A DNA stretch of 64,000 nt, from the NCBI RefSeq assembly GCF_022138605.1, contig NZ_JACBFS010000007.1, forward strand, positions 1 to 64,000. The letters run 5' to 3'. Shown here piece after piece: positions 43,911 through 53,498 of the stretch; position 1 is the first letter of the stretch, and each line of letters begins with the position of its first letter. This DNA comes from Xanthobacter sp. NM-25. GTDB lineage: Bacteria > Pseudomonadota > Alphaproteobacteria > Rhizobiales > Xanthobacteraceae. The notes under the pieces are model-generated. The model ran no database searches and was not told the DNA's origin. It saw nothing but the letters and a program-made list of their open reading frames with translations. The translations under genes and the position numbers were made by a program.

Positions 43911-44880
43911 CTGAGCCGGGGATCACACCCCCAACGCCGGCAGCGCCCAAGGTGATGCCAAAGAATCGGGCAGCACCGAAAGCGAGTCCGAAGCCGGCGT
44001 CACAGTCAAGCACAGCCCCTTCCACCACTGCCGAACCGGGGCTTTGAGCCGGTCCGCAATCGCGCAGAAAAACGATATGCCGCTAAGCGACTTAGCGGCC
44101 AAAGCCCGAGCCCCGCGCAGGCGCCCCATCGTCTGCCGTAGCACCTTACCGCATAGCGGGCAGCGCCGCGGTCCACACGCAGCGCAGGAAGGACCTGGAT
44201 TCTCATTGTGCCGACAGAGGTTTGCCGACTGAGCGACGCAACGGTCACAGGCGCCAACATCCACTGCTTTTGCCCGTTATCCCGCAGGACCGGGGAAAGG
44301 CGTTGCACCCCCGGGAGGGGCTGTGTATGGTCACTTTCACCCCGGGAGCGACACCGGGATTTCACCAAAAGATTGAAGGTTCACGACTCTTCGTGGAAGG
44401 AGTGGGGTGTATTTTGGCCCGGCGTAGACAAGACATCCCAAGAAGTCTGGCCACCCTCCACGCGTGTAACCTTTAAATTGGTGGAGCTATGCTGAGGGCG
44501 GGCATCAGTTCCACTCTCAGGTGATTTGAAAGCAACAAGAAATCTGGTTCATTCAATGGCTCGCCGGGCACTCTTCGCCGGCGACGGATGGGGCGGCTAT
44601 GACTTCACGCACACATGGCGCATCGGATGCAGCAGCTCTCGCTTCCTCTTTGGCCTTCTTGTGCTTCGTTTGGCCCGCCGTCCTTCACCGCCTCCCCGCC
44701 GGCACGTCCGGCAGCAGCCAGGTCCCGCTCATGAGCGCGTGACGCAGCCTTAGAGCGACCAGGCACGGACGGCCGACATCATCTTTCCATAAGAATTCGC
44801 AGAACACCCACGCAGCCCACCGGGGCGCGCAGGCGTTTTGCGCCACAACGGGGACGCGCGTCAGGCGCGGCAGGATTTCT
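43911..44880. other. Gene-poor region between rpsT and dnaA
   Basis: 970 bp of visibly lower GC than its surroundings, without an ORF I trust. Short frames on both strands overlap and have no family character. By eye there is no cluster of TTATCCACA-type DnaA boxes, so I do not call an origin here. It should hold the dnaA promoter. A perfect 9-bp dyad lies at 44079-44099. Confidence 0.5.
44079..44099 (-). repeat. 9-bp perfect inverted repeat
   Basis: GCCGCTAAG and CTTAGCGGC enclose CGA. Read on the minus strand it is followed within a few bases by GTTTTTC, so it may be a minus-strand terminator or a protein-binding dyad. Confidence 0.45.
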
Positions 44881-46404
44881 ATGCTCAAACCGCATGCCAC
44901 CGACGATCAGCAATCGGGCAGACCCTCCTTTCCTGCGGGCCTTGCCAACAGCGTTGGGACCGATACCGAAATGACCCCCTGGGAGCGCGTTCGCCAGCGC
45001 CTGCACGACGAGATCGGTGAGGAAAAGTTCTCGAGCTGGTTCGCGCGCATGGAGCTCGACGCCCTGACCAAGGATGCGGTGCGCCTGTCGGTGCCCACCC
45101 GCTTCCTCAAGTCCTGGATCCAGGAAAACTACCTGCCGCGCATCTGCGAGCTGTTCGCCGAAGAGAGCGGCGCACAGCGCCGGGTGGATGTGGCGGTGCG
45201 CAGCGCGGTGGCGCGGCCCATGCCGCTGAAGGCCACCGGCCGCCGCGAGGTGGTGAGCGAGCGCAGCCCGGAGGCGCGCCCCGCCGCGCCGGCCGTCGTC
45301 GCCGCCCCCGCCGTCGCCGCAGCCAATGTGAATGTGAACAGCCTGGCGTCCGACATGTCGTCGGGCTCGCCGCTCGATCCGCGCCTCACCTTCGAGACCT
45401 TCGTGGTGGGCAAGTCCAACTCCCTCGCCCATGCGGCGGCACGGCAGGTGGCGGAGGCGGCCAGCGGCGCCAATCCGGTGTTCAACCCGCTCTATCTCCA
45501 TGCGGCCGTCGGCCTCGGCAAGACCCACCTGCTGCAGGCGGTGGTGTGGGCCGCGGGACAGCGGGGCCGCCGCGCCATGTATCTGACGGCGGAGCGCTTC
45601 ATGTACGGCTTCGTCGCCGCCCTGAAGACCCATTCCGCCATCGCCTTCAAGGATGCCCTGCGCACCATCGACACCCTGGTGATCGACGATCTGCAGTTCC
45701 TGAAGGGCAACAATCTGCAGCAGGAATTCTGCCACACCCTCAACGCGCTGCTGGATGGCGGGCGGCAGGTGGTGCTGGCGGCCGACTGCATGCCGGCGGA
45801 GCTGGAGCATCTCGACGAGCGCGTGCGCTCGCGGCTGGCCGGCGGCCTGGTGGTGGAGCTGGGCCAGCTCGAGGAAGACCTGCGGCTCGAGATTCTCAAG
45901 GCCCGCTATCAGACCCTCGCCGAGCAGCATCGCGGCTTCGCGGTGCCGCAGCCGGTGCTGGAATTCCTGGCCCGTTCGGTGGGCCAGAGCGGGCGCGACC
46001 TGGACGGCGCGCTCAACAAGCTGCTGGCCTTCAACCAGCTCACCGGCGAGCCGGTGACCCTGGAGATGGCCGAGAATGCGGTGAAGGACCTCATCCGCCC
46101 CTGCGACCCCAAGCGGGTGCGGGTGGATGACATCCTGCGCATCGTCGCCAAGCACTACAATGTCTCGCGCGCCGACCTCCTGTCCCAGCGCCGCACCGCC
46201 AATGTGGTGAAGCCGCGCCAGGTGGCCATGTATCTGGCTAAGACCCTGACCCTGCGCTCGCTGCCGGAGATCGGCCGGCGGTTCGGCGGCCGCGACCACA
46301 CCACGGTGCTGCATGCCGTGCGCAAGATCGACCGCCTGATGACCGGCGATCGCGCCCTCGCCGACGAGATCGAGGTGTTGAAGCGCGCGGTTCAGGAGGC
46401 TTGA
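44881..46404 (+). CDS. dnaA: Chromosomal replication initiator protein DnaA
   Basis: A 507-residue AAA+ initiator that opens oriC. Domain I is about 30-110 ('WERVRQRLHDEIGEEKFSSWF'), followed by a short Ala/Pro/Val linker. The AAA+ domain has Walker A 'LHAAVGLGKTHLL', in which Ala replaces the first P-loop glycine, and Walker B 'LVIDDLQFLKG'. Domain IV has the DnaA signature 'RRFGGRDHTTVLHAVRKI' for box recognition. Start: ATG at 44881; internal ATGs near domain I are possible. Followed by dnaN and recF in the classic order. Confidence 0.97.
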   Translation: MLKPHATDDQQSGRPSFPAGLANSVGTDTEMTPWERVRQRLHDEIGEEKFSSWFARMELDALTKDAVRLSVPTRFLKSWIQENYLPRICELFAEESGAQRRVDVAVRSAVARPMPLKATGRREVVSERSPEARPAAPAVVAAPAVAAANVNVNSLASDMSSGSPLDPRLTFETFVVGKSNSLAHAAARQVAEAASGANPVFNPLYLHAAVGLGKTHLLQAVVWAAGQRGRRAMYLTAERFMYGFVAALKTHSAIAFKDALRTIDTLVIDDLQFLKGNNLQQEFCHTLNALLDGGRQVVLAADCMPAELEHLDERVRSRLAGGLVVELGQLEEDLRLEILKARYQTLAEQHRGFAVPQPVLEFLARSVGQSGRDLDGALNKLLAFNQLTGEPVTLEMAENAVKDLIRPCDPKRVRVDDILRIVAKHYNVSRADLLSQRRTANVVKPRQVAMYLAKTLTLRSLPEIGRRFGGRDHTTVLHAVRKIDRLMTGDRALADEIEVLKRAVQEA

Positions 46405-46657
46405 GCCGCAGCGGCAGCGGCGCGGCGGCAGCAAATTCGTCCCCTGCCCTTGCTTTGCAGCGGCGCCGACGGCAATGTCGGCAACCCGGCGTCCGCTCCC
46501 GCGGATGCCCGCCACCCTGGAGCACGTTCCGATCCTCCGTCCGCGGCTGGATCGGGCCAACGTTCTCTATCCTTGAATGTGGAGGCGACCCCGTCGCCCG
46601 GATGCACGCCATCCGGCGGGGCTCGGCTCTAGAGCGAAGAGTCAACGGGCCAGGGCC

Positions 46658-47782
46658 ATGAAGGTCACCGTCGAGCGCGCCGAGCTTCTCAAGTCGCTCA
46701 GCCACGTCCATCGCGTCGTCGAGCGGCGCAACACCATCCCCATTCTCGCCAACGTGCTCATCCGCACCGGCAATTCGGGCCTGGAGCTGAAGGCGACCGA
46801 CCTCGACCTCGAAGTGGTGGAGACGGTCGCGGCGGACGTGGGCCAGCCGGGCGCCACCACCGTGCCGGCGCAGGTGCTCTACGAGATCGTGCGCAAATTA
46901 CCCGAGGGTTCCCAGGTTCAGCTGGAAGCCGGCGGCGATCGCGGCACCCTCACGGTGCGCGCCGGCCGCGCCCGCTTCACCCTGCAGACCCTGCCCGAGG
47001 CCGATTTCCCGGACCTCACCGCCGGCGAGTTCCCCCACACCTTCAAGGTGAAGGGCGCGGAATTCCGGCGCCTGGTGGACAAGACCCAGTTCGCCATCTC
47101 CACCGAGGAGACGCGCTACTATCTCAACGGCATCTATCTGCACGTGACCGATCCGGCCGCCACCGGCAAGCCCATGCTGCGGGCCGTGGCCACCGACGGC
47201 CACCGCCTGGCCCAGGCCGAGCTGGACGCGCCGGAGGGGGCTCTCGGCCTGCCGGGCATCATCATCCCGCGCAAGACCGTCGCCGAGATCCAGAAGCTCC
47301 TGGAAGACAAGGAGGCGGAAGTCACCGTCTCCGTGTCCCCCACCAAGATCCGGCTGCAGGTGGTCGCCATCGTGCTCACCTCCAAGCTCATCGACGGCAC
47401 CTTCCCCGACTACGGGCGCGTCATTCCCCAGGGCAATGACAAGATCCTGAACGTGGACAAGGACGAGTTCGCCGCCGCGGTGGATCGCGTGTCCACCGTC
47501 TCCAGCGAGCGCGGCCGGGCGGTGAAGCTCTCCCTCGCCGACGGCAAGCTCACCTTGTCGGTGACCAATCCCGATTCCGGCAGCGCCACCGAGGAGCTGG
47601 AAGTCGAGTATGGGGCCGAGCCCCTCGATATCGGCTTCAACTCCCGCTACCTGCTGGACATCACCGCCCAGCTCGAGGGCGACACCGCCGAGCTGAAGCT
47701 GGCGGATCCCGGCTCGCCCACTCTGGTGCGTGATTCCACCCGCACCGACGCGCTCTATGTGCTGATGCCCATGCGGGTCTGA
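46658..47782 (+). CDS. dnaN: DNA polymerase III beta sliding clamp
   Basis: A 374-residue clamp subunit that dimerises around DNA and tethers polymerase III. It has three clamp domains, beginning 'MKVTVERAELLKSLSHVHRVVERRNTIPIL', with 'TFKVKGAEFRRLVDKTQFAIS' in domain 2. It ends with the typical '...TDALYVLMPMRV'. The ATG at 46658 matches family N-termini; the frame is open 81 nt further upstream without similarity. It lies 253 bp after dnaA, enough for its own promoter. Confidence 0.97.
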   Translation: MKVTVERAELLKSLSHVHRVVERRNTIPILANVLIRTGNSGLELKATDLDLEVVETVAADVGQPGATTVPAQVLYEIVRKLPEGSQVQLEAGGDRGTLTVRAGRARFTLQTLPEADFPDLTAGEFPHTFKVKGAEFRRLVDKTQFAISTEETRYYLNGIYLHVTDPAATGKPMLRAVATDGHRLAQAELDAPEGALGLPGIIIPRKTVAEIQKLLEDKEAEVTVSVSPTKIRLQVVAIVLTSKLIDGTFPDYGRVIPQGNDKILNVDKDEFAAAVDRVSTVSSERGRAVKLSLADGKLTLSVTNPDSGSATEELEVEYGAEPLDIGFNSRYLLDITAQLEGDTAELKLADPGSPTLVRDSTRTDALYVLMPMRV

Positions 47783-47885
47783 ACCCGCCGGGCGGGCCCT
47801 GCGGCGCGCGGTCCGGTTTCGGCCCTGACGGCGCCGCGCGCGCCGTCGCCTGCGCCGTGAGCCGCGCCGCTGCCTTGTGGGACCC

Positions 47886-49022
47886 ATGCTGCACGCCCAG
47901 ATCCGCACCCTCCAGCTCACCTGCTTCCGTTCCTATGTGGCGGCGCAGCTGAGCGTCGCGGCGCGGGTGGTCGTCCTCACCGGCCCCAACGGCGCCGGCA
48001 AGACCAACGTCCTGGAAGCCCTTTCCTTCCTTTCCCCCGGCCGCGGCCTGCGCCGCGCGCAGCTGGGCGAAGTGGGCCACCTTGCGCCCGGCGCCGCAAC
48101 CGGTGCGGCTTGGGCCGTGGCGGCCAGGGTGGAGGGCGCCCTCGGTGAGGTGCGCCTGGGCACCGGCCTGGAGGAGGCGGACGCCCCCAACCGCCGCTGC
48201 CGCATCGACGGCGAGCCGGTGCCTTCGGCCACCGCCTTCCTCGACCATTTGAAGGTGGTGTGGCTGACGCCGGAAATGGACGGCCTGTTCACCGGCCCGC
48301 CAGCCGAGCGGCGGCGCTATCTGGATCGGCTGGTGCTGGCGGTGGACAGCACCCACGGCAGCCGCGTCAACGCGCTGGAACGCACCTTACGGGCCCGCAA
48401 CCGGCTGCTGGAGGAGAATGCCAGCGCCCGCTATCTGGATGCGGTGGAACACGAGCTGGCCGAGCTGGCGGTGGCGGTGGCCGCGGCCCGGCTGGAGACG
48501 GTGGGCCGGTTGACTGCCGAGATCGCCACCCAGCGCACCGAGGACTCCCCCTTTCCGTTCGCCGAGATCGCCCTCGACGGCACGGTCGAGCGGCTTCTCG
48601 CCGAGGCGCCGGCCCTGGAGGTGGAAGACCGTTATCGGCTGCTGCTGCGCGAGAACCGCGGCCGCGACCGCGCCGCCGGCCGCACCCTCGACGGCCCCCA
48701 TCTGTGCGACCTCAAGGTGAGCCACGGCGCCAAGCAGCTGCCGGCAGCCCGCTGCTCCACCGGCGAGCAGAAGTCGCTGCTCATCGGCCTCACCCTCTCC
48801 CATGCGCGGCTGGTGGCGGCCATGCAAGGCATCTCCCCGGTGCTGCTGCTCGACGATGTGGTTGCCTATCTGGACGCGGCCCGCCGGCGCGGCCTGTTCG
48901 AGGCCCTCACCCGGCTCGGCGCGCAGGTGTGGATGACCGGCGCCGACCCGTCGGCCTTCGGGGATCTGGACGGCGGCGCGCGATTCGCCGTGTCCGCCGG
49001 CGCCATCGCCCAGGTCGCTTGA
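47886..49022 (+). CDS. recF: DNA replication and repair protein RecF
   Basis: A 378-residue SMC-like ATPase that helps load RecA at gaps. It has Walker A 'VLTGPNGAGKTNVLEALSFLSPGRGLR', signature 'ARCSTGEQKSLLIGLTLSHA' and Walker B 'PVLLLDDVVAYLDAARR'. Start: ATG at 47886, matching the family opening 'IRTLQLTCFRSY'; a GTG three codons upstream is also possible. It is third in the dnaA-dnaN-recF set. Confidence 0.95.
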   Translation: MLHAQIRTLQLTCFRSYVAAQLSVAARVVVLTGPNGAGKTNVLEALSFLSPGRGLRRAQLGEVGHLAPGAATGAAWAVAARVEGALGEVRLGTGLEEADAPNRRCRIDGEPVPSATAFLDHLKVVWLTPEMDGLFTGPPAERRRYLDRLVLAVDSTHGSRVNALERTLRARNRLLEENASARYLDAVEHELAELAVAVAAARLETVGRLTAEIATQRTEDSPFPFAEIALDGTVERLLAEAPALEVEDRYRLLLRENRGRDRAAGRTLDGPHLCDLKVSHGAKQLPAARCSTGEQKSLLIGLTLSHARLVAAMQGISPVLLLDDVVAYLDAARRRGLFEALTRLGAQVWMTGADPSAFGDLDGGARFAVSAGAIAQVA

Positions 49023-49288
49023 AAAGCGCGAATGGTGCCGCCACGGAGAGGGATTTGCGGCCTGTTGCGCATCATTCGCGGCGCAGGTGTTGCAGCCGCG
49101 CCACCCGAACACGCCCGGGCCGTGCTACATCCCGTTTCGCGCTTGCGAGAAGCCGTTGTGTTTTTCGTTCGCCGTTAACCTTAATGCCACCTCACCGCGA
49201 TTAGATACGCCGAAAGCAGGCCCCCGCCTGCCTGGAACCGTGCGTCGATGCGCGTTGGCAACCCGTTTCGTTTCGTGTTGGGCAGACC

Positions 49289-49948
49289 ATGGCCAGTGAT
49301 CCCATAAAGCCGGAAGTTCTGACGCGCCGCCTGTTCGTGCTGGGCGCGCCCCTGTTGCTTGCCGCGTGCGTCACCAATTCGCCGCAGCCGCTCAGCCCCA
49401 TGGTGAGCATGTATGGCCCGGTGAACGGCGAACCCCACCCGGTGGATGCGGTCGACCTCAGCGAGGTGGATCCCCAATACCTGCGCCAGGAGGTGGATTA
49501 TCCCAGCTCGCTGCCGCGGGTGCCGGCCGGCACCATCGTCGTCGATATCCGCGACAAATATCTCTACCTGGTGCAGAAGAACGGCCGCGCCCTGCGCTAT
49601 GGCGTGGGCGTCGGCAAGCAGGGCTATTCGTTCAAGGGCTGGGCCACCATCAAGCGCAAGGAAGAGTGGCCGCACTGGACCCCCACCGCCAACATGATCA
49701 AGATGCAGCCGCAGCGCTACGGGCCCTATGCCGCCGGCCTGCCGGGGGGCGAGGACAACCCGCTGGGACCGCGCGCGCTCTATCTCTATGACGGCGATCG
49801 CGACACCATGTTCCGCATCCACGGCACCACCGAGCCCTGGAGCATCGGCCAGCAGGTGTCATCCGGCTGCATCCGCCTGCTGAATCAGGACATCATCGAC
49901 CTTTACGGCCGCGTGCCCTCCGGCACCCGGGTCTATGTGGTCGGCTGA
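49289..49948 (+). CDS. L,D-transpeptidase (YkuD) lipoprotein
   Basis: A 219-residue envelope enzyme that makes 3-3 peptidoglycan cross-links or attaches proteins to peptidoglycan. The N-terminal signal ends in the lipobox-like 'LLLAACV'. The YkuD domain (about 85-219) has the catalytic His/Ser/Cys set in 'FRIHGTTEPWSIG' and 'VSSGCIRLLNQD'. Many alphaproteobacteria carry multiple paralogues. It is monocistronic, with 266 bp upstream and a hairpin terminator downstream. Confidence 0.92.
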   Translation: MASDPIKPEVLTRRLFVLGAPLLLAACVTNSPQPLSPMVSMYGPVNGEPHPVDAVDLSEVDPQYLRQEVDYPSSLPRVPAGTIVVDIRDKYLYLVQKNGRALRYGVGVGKQGYSFKGWATIKRKEEWPHWTPTANMIKMQPQRYGPYAAGLPGGEDNPLGPRALYLYDGDRDTMFRIHGTTEPWSIGQQVSSGCIRLLNQDIIDLYGRVPSGTRVYVVG

Positions 49949-49972
49949 ACGACGCCACATCCCACCGTTTGC

Positions 49973-50005
49973 AGCACCCCGTCGCACCCGTTGCGGCGGG
50001 GTGCT
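49973..50005 (+). terminator. Hairpin after the L,D-transpeptidase gene
   Basis: A 14-bp stem with one G-T pair (49973-49986 with 49992-50005), CCCGT loop region, then CCTGTTT. Likely terminator with a short T-run. Confidence 0.65.
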
Positions 50006-50109
50006 CCTGTTTGGGAGCTAGCGGGCGGCGCGCATTTCGGGGACCCTACCGGCCGCGCTCCAGCCGCTGCGTCGCGTAGCGGTCGCGCATGCACGCAGAG
50101 GGCGGCCTT

Positions 50110-51756
50110 ATGGCGACATCCACCGTACGCTCCGTCACCCAGGATCTCCTGCGCCAGCTGGAGCTCACGACGTTCTTCGGCAATCCGGGATCCACGGAAG
50201 AGACCTTCCTGAAGGACTTCCCCGCCGACTTCACCTATCACCTGGCGCTGCAGGAAGCCTCGGCCATCGCCATCGCCGACGGCTACGCCCAGGCCACCGG
50301 CAAGCCGGCCATCGTCAATGTCCACACCGCGGCCGGCCTCGGCAACGCCATGGGCAATCTGATCACCGCCTTTCTCAACAAGACCCCGCTCATCGTCACC
50401 GCCGGCCAGCAGACCCGCGAGATGCTGCTGATGGAACCGTGGCTCACCAATGTGGACGCCACCCGGCTGCCGCGCCCCTGGGTGAAATGGGCCTATGAGC
50501 CGACCCGGCCGGAGGACGTGCCCGCCGCCTTCATGCGGGCCTACGCCACCGCCGTGCAGGCGCCCGCCGGGCCGGTGTTCCTCTCCCTGCCCCTCGATGA
50601 TTGGGACAAGCCCCTGGAGGGCGCCGCCGTGGTGCGCAGCCTGAGCCGGCGCGTCGCGCCCGATCCGGCACGACTGAAGGACTTCGCCGATCTGCTCTCC
50701 GCCGCGCAGGCGCCCGCCCTCATCTATGGCGCCGCCATCGATCGGGGCCAGGGCTGGGAAGCGGCCGTGGCGCTGGCCGAGAAGCTGGGCGCCACCGTGT
50801 TCGCCGCCCCCGCCTCGGAACGCTGCCCCTTCCCGGAGACCCACCCGCTCTATGCCGGCGGCCTGCCGTTCGCCATCGGTCCGTTGTCGGAGCGGCTGAA
50901 GGGTCACGACGTCGCGCTTGTCATCGGCGCTCCGGTGTTCCGCTATTATCCCTATGTGGCCGGCGCCTATCTCCCCGAAGGGCTGCGCCTGCTGCACATT
51001 TCCGATGATCCGGCGGAAACCGCCCGCGCGCCGGTGGGCGACAGCCTGGTGGGCGATGCGGTGCTCGCCACCGCGGCGCTGGCCGAGCTGGTGCGCGCGC
51101 CGGCGTCCGCGGCCAAGGTGAGCCGGGTGGCCCCTGCCCCCCATCGCATGGCCCCCCATCCGGCGGTCCACCCCGCAGAGCCGCCCGGCGGCAAGGCCGG
51201 CGTTCCCACCGCGGCCGACGTGTTCGCGGCGCTGGCCGAGGTGCGGCCCGACCATTGCGTGCTGATGGAGGAATCCCCCTCCAACCTCGCCGACCTGCAC
51301 CGCCACTGGCCCATCACGGAGCCGGAAACCTTCTTCACCGCCGCCTCGGGTGGCCTCGGCTGGACCCTGCCCGCCTCGGTGGGCATTGCACTCGGCGAGC
51401 GCGATACCGCCCGCAGGCGTCCGGTGCTGGTGGTGATGGGCGATGGCTCGTTGCAATATTCCATCCAGTCCCTGTGGACCGCGGCCCAGGCGAAGCTGCC
51501 CATCGTCTTCGTCGTGCTGCGCAATGGCGAATACGGCATCCTCAAAGCGTTCGCGCTGCTGGAGGAGACCCCCGGCGTGCCGGGGCTCGACCTGCCCGGC
51601 CTCGACATCGTCAGCCTCGCCAGGGGCTATGGCTGCACCGCAGAGCGCATCGCCGATCTCGACGCGCTGAAGGCGCGGGTGAAAGCGGGCTTTGCCGGTG
51701 ATGGCCCGCTGGTGATCGAGGTGCCCATCGATTCCACCATCCCGCCGCTGATCTGA
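50110..51756 (+). CDS. mdlC: Benzoylformate decarboxylase (TPP-dependent)
   Basis: A 548-residue thiamine-diphosphate enzyme that converts benzoylformate to benzaldehyde and CO2 in mandelate-type aromatic degradation. The N-terminal domain has 'TTFFGNPGSTEETFLKDFP' and the catalytic-Glu region 'YHLALQEASAIAIADGYAQATG'. The C-terminal TPP-binding motif is 'VVMGDGSLQYSIQSLWTAAQ' (GDG...NN type). MdlC-like 'TAASGGLGWTLPASVGIALG' precedes it. The start could be 50089 or 50110; I prefer 50110. No other mandelate genes are near, so the exact 2-oxo acid substrate is unproven. Confidence 0.82.
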   Translation: MATSTVRSVTQDLLRQLELTTFFGNPGSTEETFLKDFPADFTYHLALQEASAIAIADGYAQATGKPAIVNVHTAAGLGNAMGNLITAFLNKTPLIVTAGQQTREMLLMEPWLTNVDATRLPRPWVKWAYEPTRPEDVPAAFMRAYATAVQAPAGPVFLSLPLDDWDKPLEGAAVVRSLSRRVAPDPARLKDFADLLSAAQAPALIYGAAIDRGQGWEAAVALAEKLGATVFAAPASERCPFPETHPLYAGGLPFAIGPLSERLKGHDVALVIGAPVFRYYPYVAGAYLPEGLRLLHISDDPAETARAPVGDSLVGDAVLATAALAELVRAPASAAKVSRVAPAPHRMAPHPAVHPAEPPGGKAGVPTAADVFAALAEVRPDHCVLMEESPSNLADLHRHWPITEPETFFTAASGGLGWTLPASVGIALGERDTARRRPVLVVMGDGSLQYSIQSLWTAAQAKLPIVFVVLRNGEYGILKAFALLEETPGVPGLDLPGLDIVSLARGYGCTAERIADLDALKARVKAGFAGDGPLVIEVPIDSTIPPLI

Positions 51757-51862
51757 GCCGCCCGGCGGGCTCCGCGCCGGGTGCGGCGCCCGCCAGCCTT
51801 GCGGCGCAAGGCCCCGTCCTCTAAGACGCCGGAACGTTTTCTCACCAGCGTCGAAGAGTGCC

Positions 51863-53392
51863 ATGGCGAAAGATCTGAAGCCGAAGGCCCGCCTGCCGCG
51901 GGGCCTTGCCGACCGCACCGGCGCGGAGCTTGCCGCCACCCATGCCATGCTGGCCAAGATCCGCGCCGTTTATGCCCTCTACGGGTTCGAGGCGCTGGAA
52001 ACCCCGGCCTTTGAATATACCGACGCCCTGGGCAAGTTCCTGCCCGACCAGGACCGGCCCAACGAAGGCGTGTTCTCCTTCCAGGACGATGACGAGCAGT
52101 GGCTGTCGCTGCGCTACGACCTCACCGCGCCGCTCGCACGCTATGTGGCCGAGCATTTCGACGCTTTGCCCAAGCCCTATCGCTCGCACCGGGCGGGCTA
52201 TGTGTTCCGCAATGAGAAGCCCGGCCCCGGCCGCTTCCGCCAGTTCATGCAGTGCGATGCCGACATCGTCGGCGCCCCCTCGGTAGCGGCCGATGCCGAG
52301 ATCTGCATGATGGCGGCGGACACCCTGGAGGCGGTGGGCGTGCCGCGCGGGGATTATGTGATCCGCGTCAACAACCGCAAGGTGCTCGACGGCGTGCTGG
52401 AGGCCATCGGCCTCGGCGGCGACGACAATGCCGGGCGCCGGCTCACCGTGCTCAGGGCCATCGACAAATACGACAAGTTCGGCGTGGAAGGCGTGCGCCT
52501 GCTGCTGGGCACGGGCCGTAAAGACGAGAGCGGCGACTTCACCAAGGGCGCCGGGCTCGATGAGCGCCAGTCCGCCGTAGTGCTGGCCATGCTCACCGGC
52601 GAGGGCGTTTCCGCCGATGCCGACGGGGTGAAGGTGGAGATCGCCGGCGACGTGGAGCTCGCCGCCCGCCTCGCCTCCAACGCCGCCTTCCTCGAAGGCA
52701 TGGACGAGCTCAACACCATCCGCATCCTGGTGGCCTCCGCCGGCTATGAGGACCGGGTGAAGATCGACCCCTCGGTGGTGCGCGGGCTCGAATATTATAC
52801 CGGCCCCGTCTATGAGGCCGAGCTCACCTTCGAAATCCGCGATGAGGACGGGCGGCCCGTGCGCTTCGGCTCGGTCGCCGGCGGCGGACGCTATGACGGG
52901 CTGGTGGCCCGTTTCCGCGGTGAGAAGGTGCCAGCCACGGGCTTTTCCATCGGCGTCTCGCGGCTGCTCGCCGCCCTCGCAGCCCTCGGCAAGATGGACA
53001 GCGACGCGGAGGTTGGGCCGGTGGTGGTGCTCACCATGGACAAGGCGCCCGAGCGCATCGCCGACTACATGAAGATGGTGTCGGACCTGCGCGCCAACGG
53101 CATCCGCGCCGAGATGTACCAGGGCGGCGGCGGCATGAAGGCGCAGATGAAATATGCCGACAAGCGCGGCGCCCCGGCGGTGGTGATCCAGGGTTCCAAC
53201 GAGAAGGACGCCGGCGAGGTCCAGATCAAAGATCTGGTGGAAGGGGCGAAGATCGCCGCCTCCATCGCCGACAATGCGGAATACCGCGCCGCCCGTCCCG
53301 CCCAGTTCGCGGTGAAGGAGACCGAGATGGTCGCCGCCATCCGCGACGTGCTGGAGCGCCGCGCCGAACCCACCCTCGGGCTCGACGACTGA
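51863..53392 (+). CDS. hisS: Histidyl-tRNA synthetase (alphaproteobacterial type)
   Basis: A 509-residue class II synthetase charging tRNA-His. Motif 2 is 'HRAGYVFRNEKPGPGRFRQF', motif 3 'ATGFSIGVSRLLAAL', histidine-binding 'GLEYYTGPVYEAEL', with a C-terminal anticodon-binding domain. It is longer than the ~420-residue canonical HisRS, and motif 2 has 'FRNEKP' rather than 'FRYERP'. These are features of the divergent alphaproteobacterial HisRS known to work with tRNA-His lacking the extra G-1. Start: ATG at 51863. Confidence 0.95.
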   Translation: MAKDLKPKARLPRGLADRTGAELAATHAMLAKIRAVYALYGFEALETPAFEYTDALGKFLPDQDRPNEGVFSFQDDDEQWLSLRYDLTAPLARYVAEHFDALPKPYRSHRAGYVFRNEKPGPGRFRQFMQCDADIVGAPSVAADAEICMMAADTLEAVGVPRGDYVIRVNNRKVLDGVLEAIGLGGDDNAGRRLTVLRAIDKYDKFGVEGVRLLLGTGRKDESGDFTKGAGLDERQSAVVLAMLTGEGVSADADGVKVEIAGDVELAARLASNAAFLEGMDELNTIRILVASAGYEDRVKIDPSVVRGLEYYTGPVYEAELTFEIRDEDGRPVRFGSVAGGGRYDGLVARFRGEKVPATGFSIGVSRLLAALAALGKMDSDAEVGPVVVLTMDKAPERIADYMKMVSDLRANGIRAEMYQGGGGMKAQMKYADKRGAPAVVIQGSNEKDAGEVQIKDLVEGAKIAASIADNAEYRAARPAQFAVKETEMVAAIRDVLERRAEPTLGLDD

Positions 53393-53470
53393 TATTCTGC
53401 GCAGCGCCTGAGCGCCCCCATTTGGGACCGGTCGAAGACCGGCGCCGATGGCATGATCGCCCCTGAGACT

Positions 53471-53491
53471 CCCGGCGGCCAGGCCGCCGGG
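53471..53491. terminator. Hairpin between convergent hisS and M20 hydrolase genes
   Basis: CCCGGCGGC (53471-53479) pairs with GCCGCCGGG around CAG. There is no T-tract; a possible bidirectional, GC-only terminator. Confidence 0.4.
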
Positions 53492-53498
53492 GATAACC

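Noticed and set aside
43923..44264. Minus-strand frame of 113 codons with CxxC-like motifs between rpsT and dnaA
   Set aside because: No ribosome site or family similarity, overlapped by equally long frames on both strands, and cysteine pairs scattered without domain context; coding not supported.
44470..44485. TTTAAATTG near dnaA as a fourth copy of the sulfur-cluster element
   Set aside because: Lacks ATTAGA at the required 28-nt offset and the GAC start; a chance partial match.
43911..44880. Replication origin upstream of dnaA
   Set aside because: No cluster of TTATCCACA-like boxes seen by eye, and alphaproteobacterial origins often lie elsewhere (near hemE); not supported.
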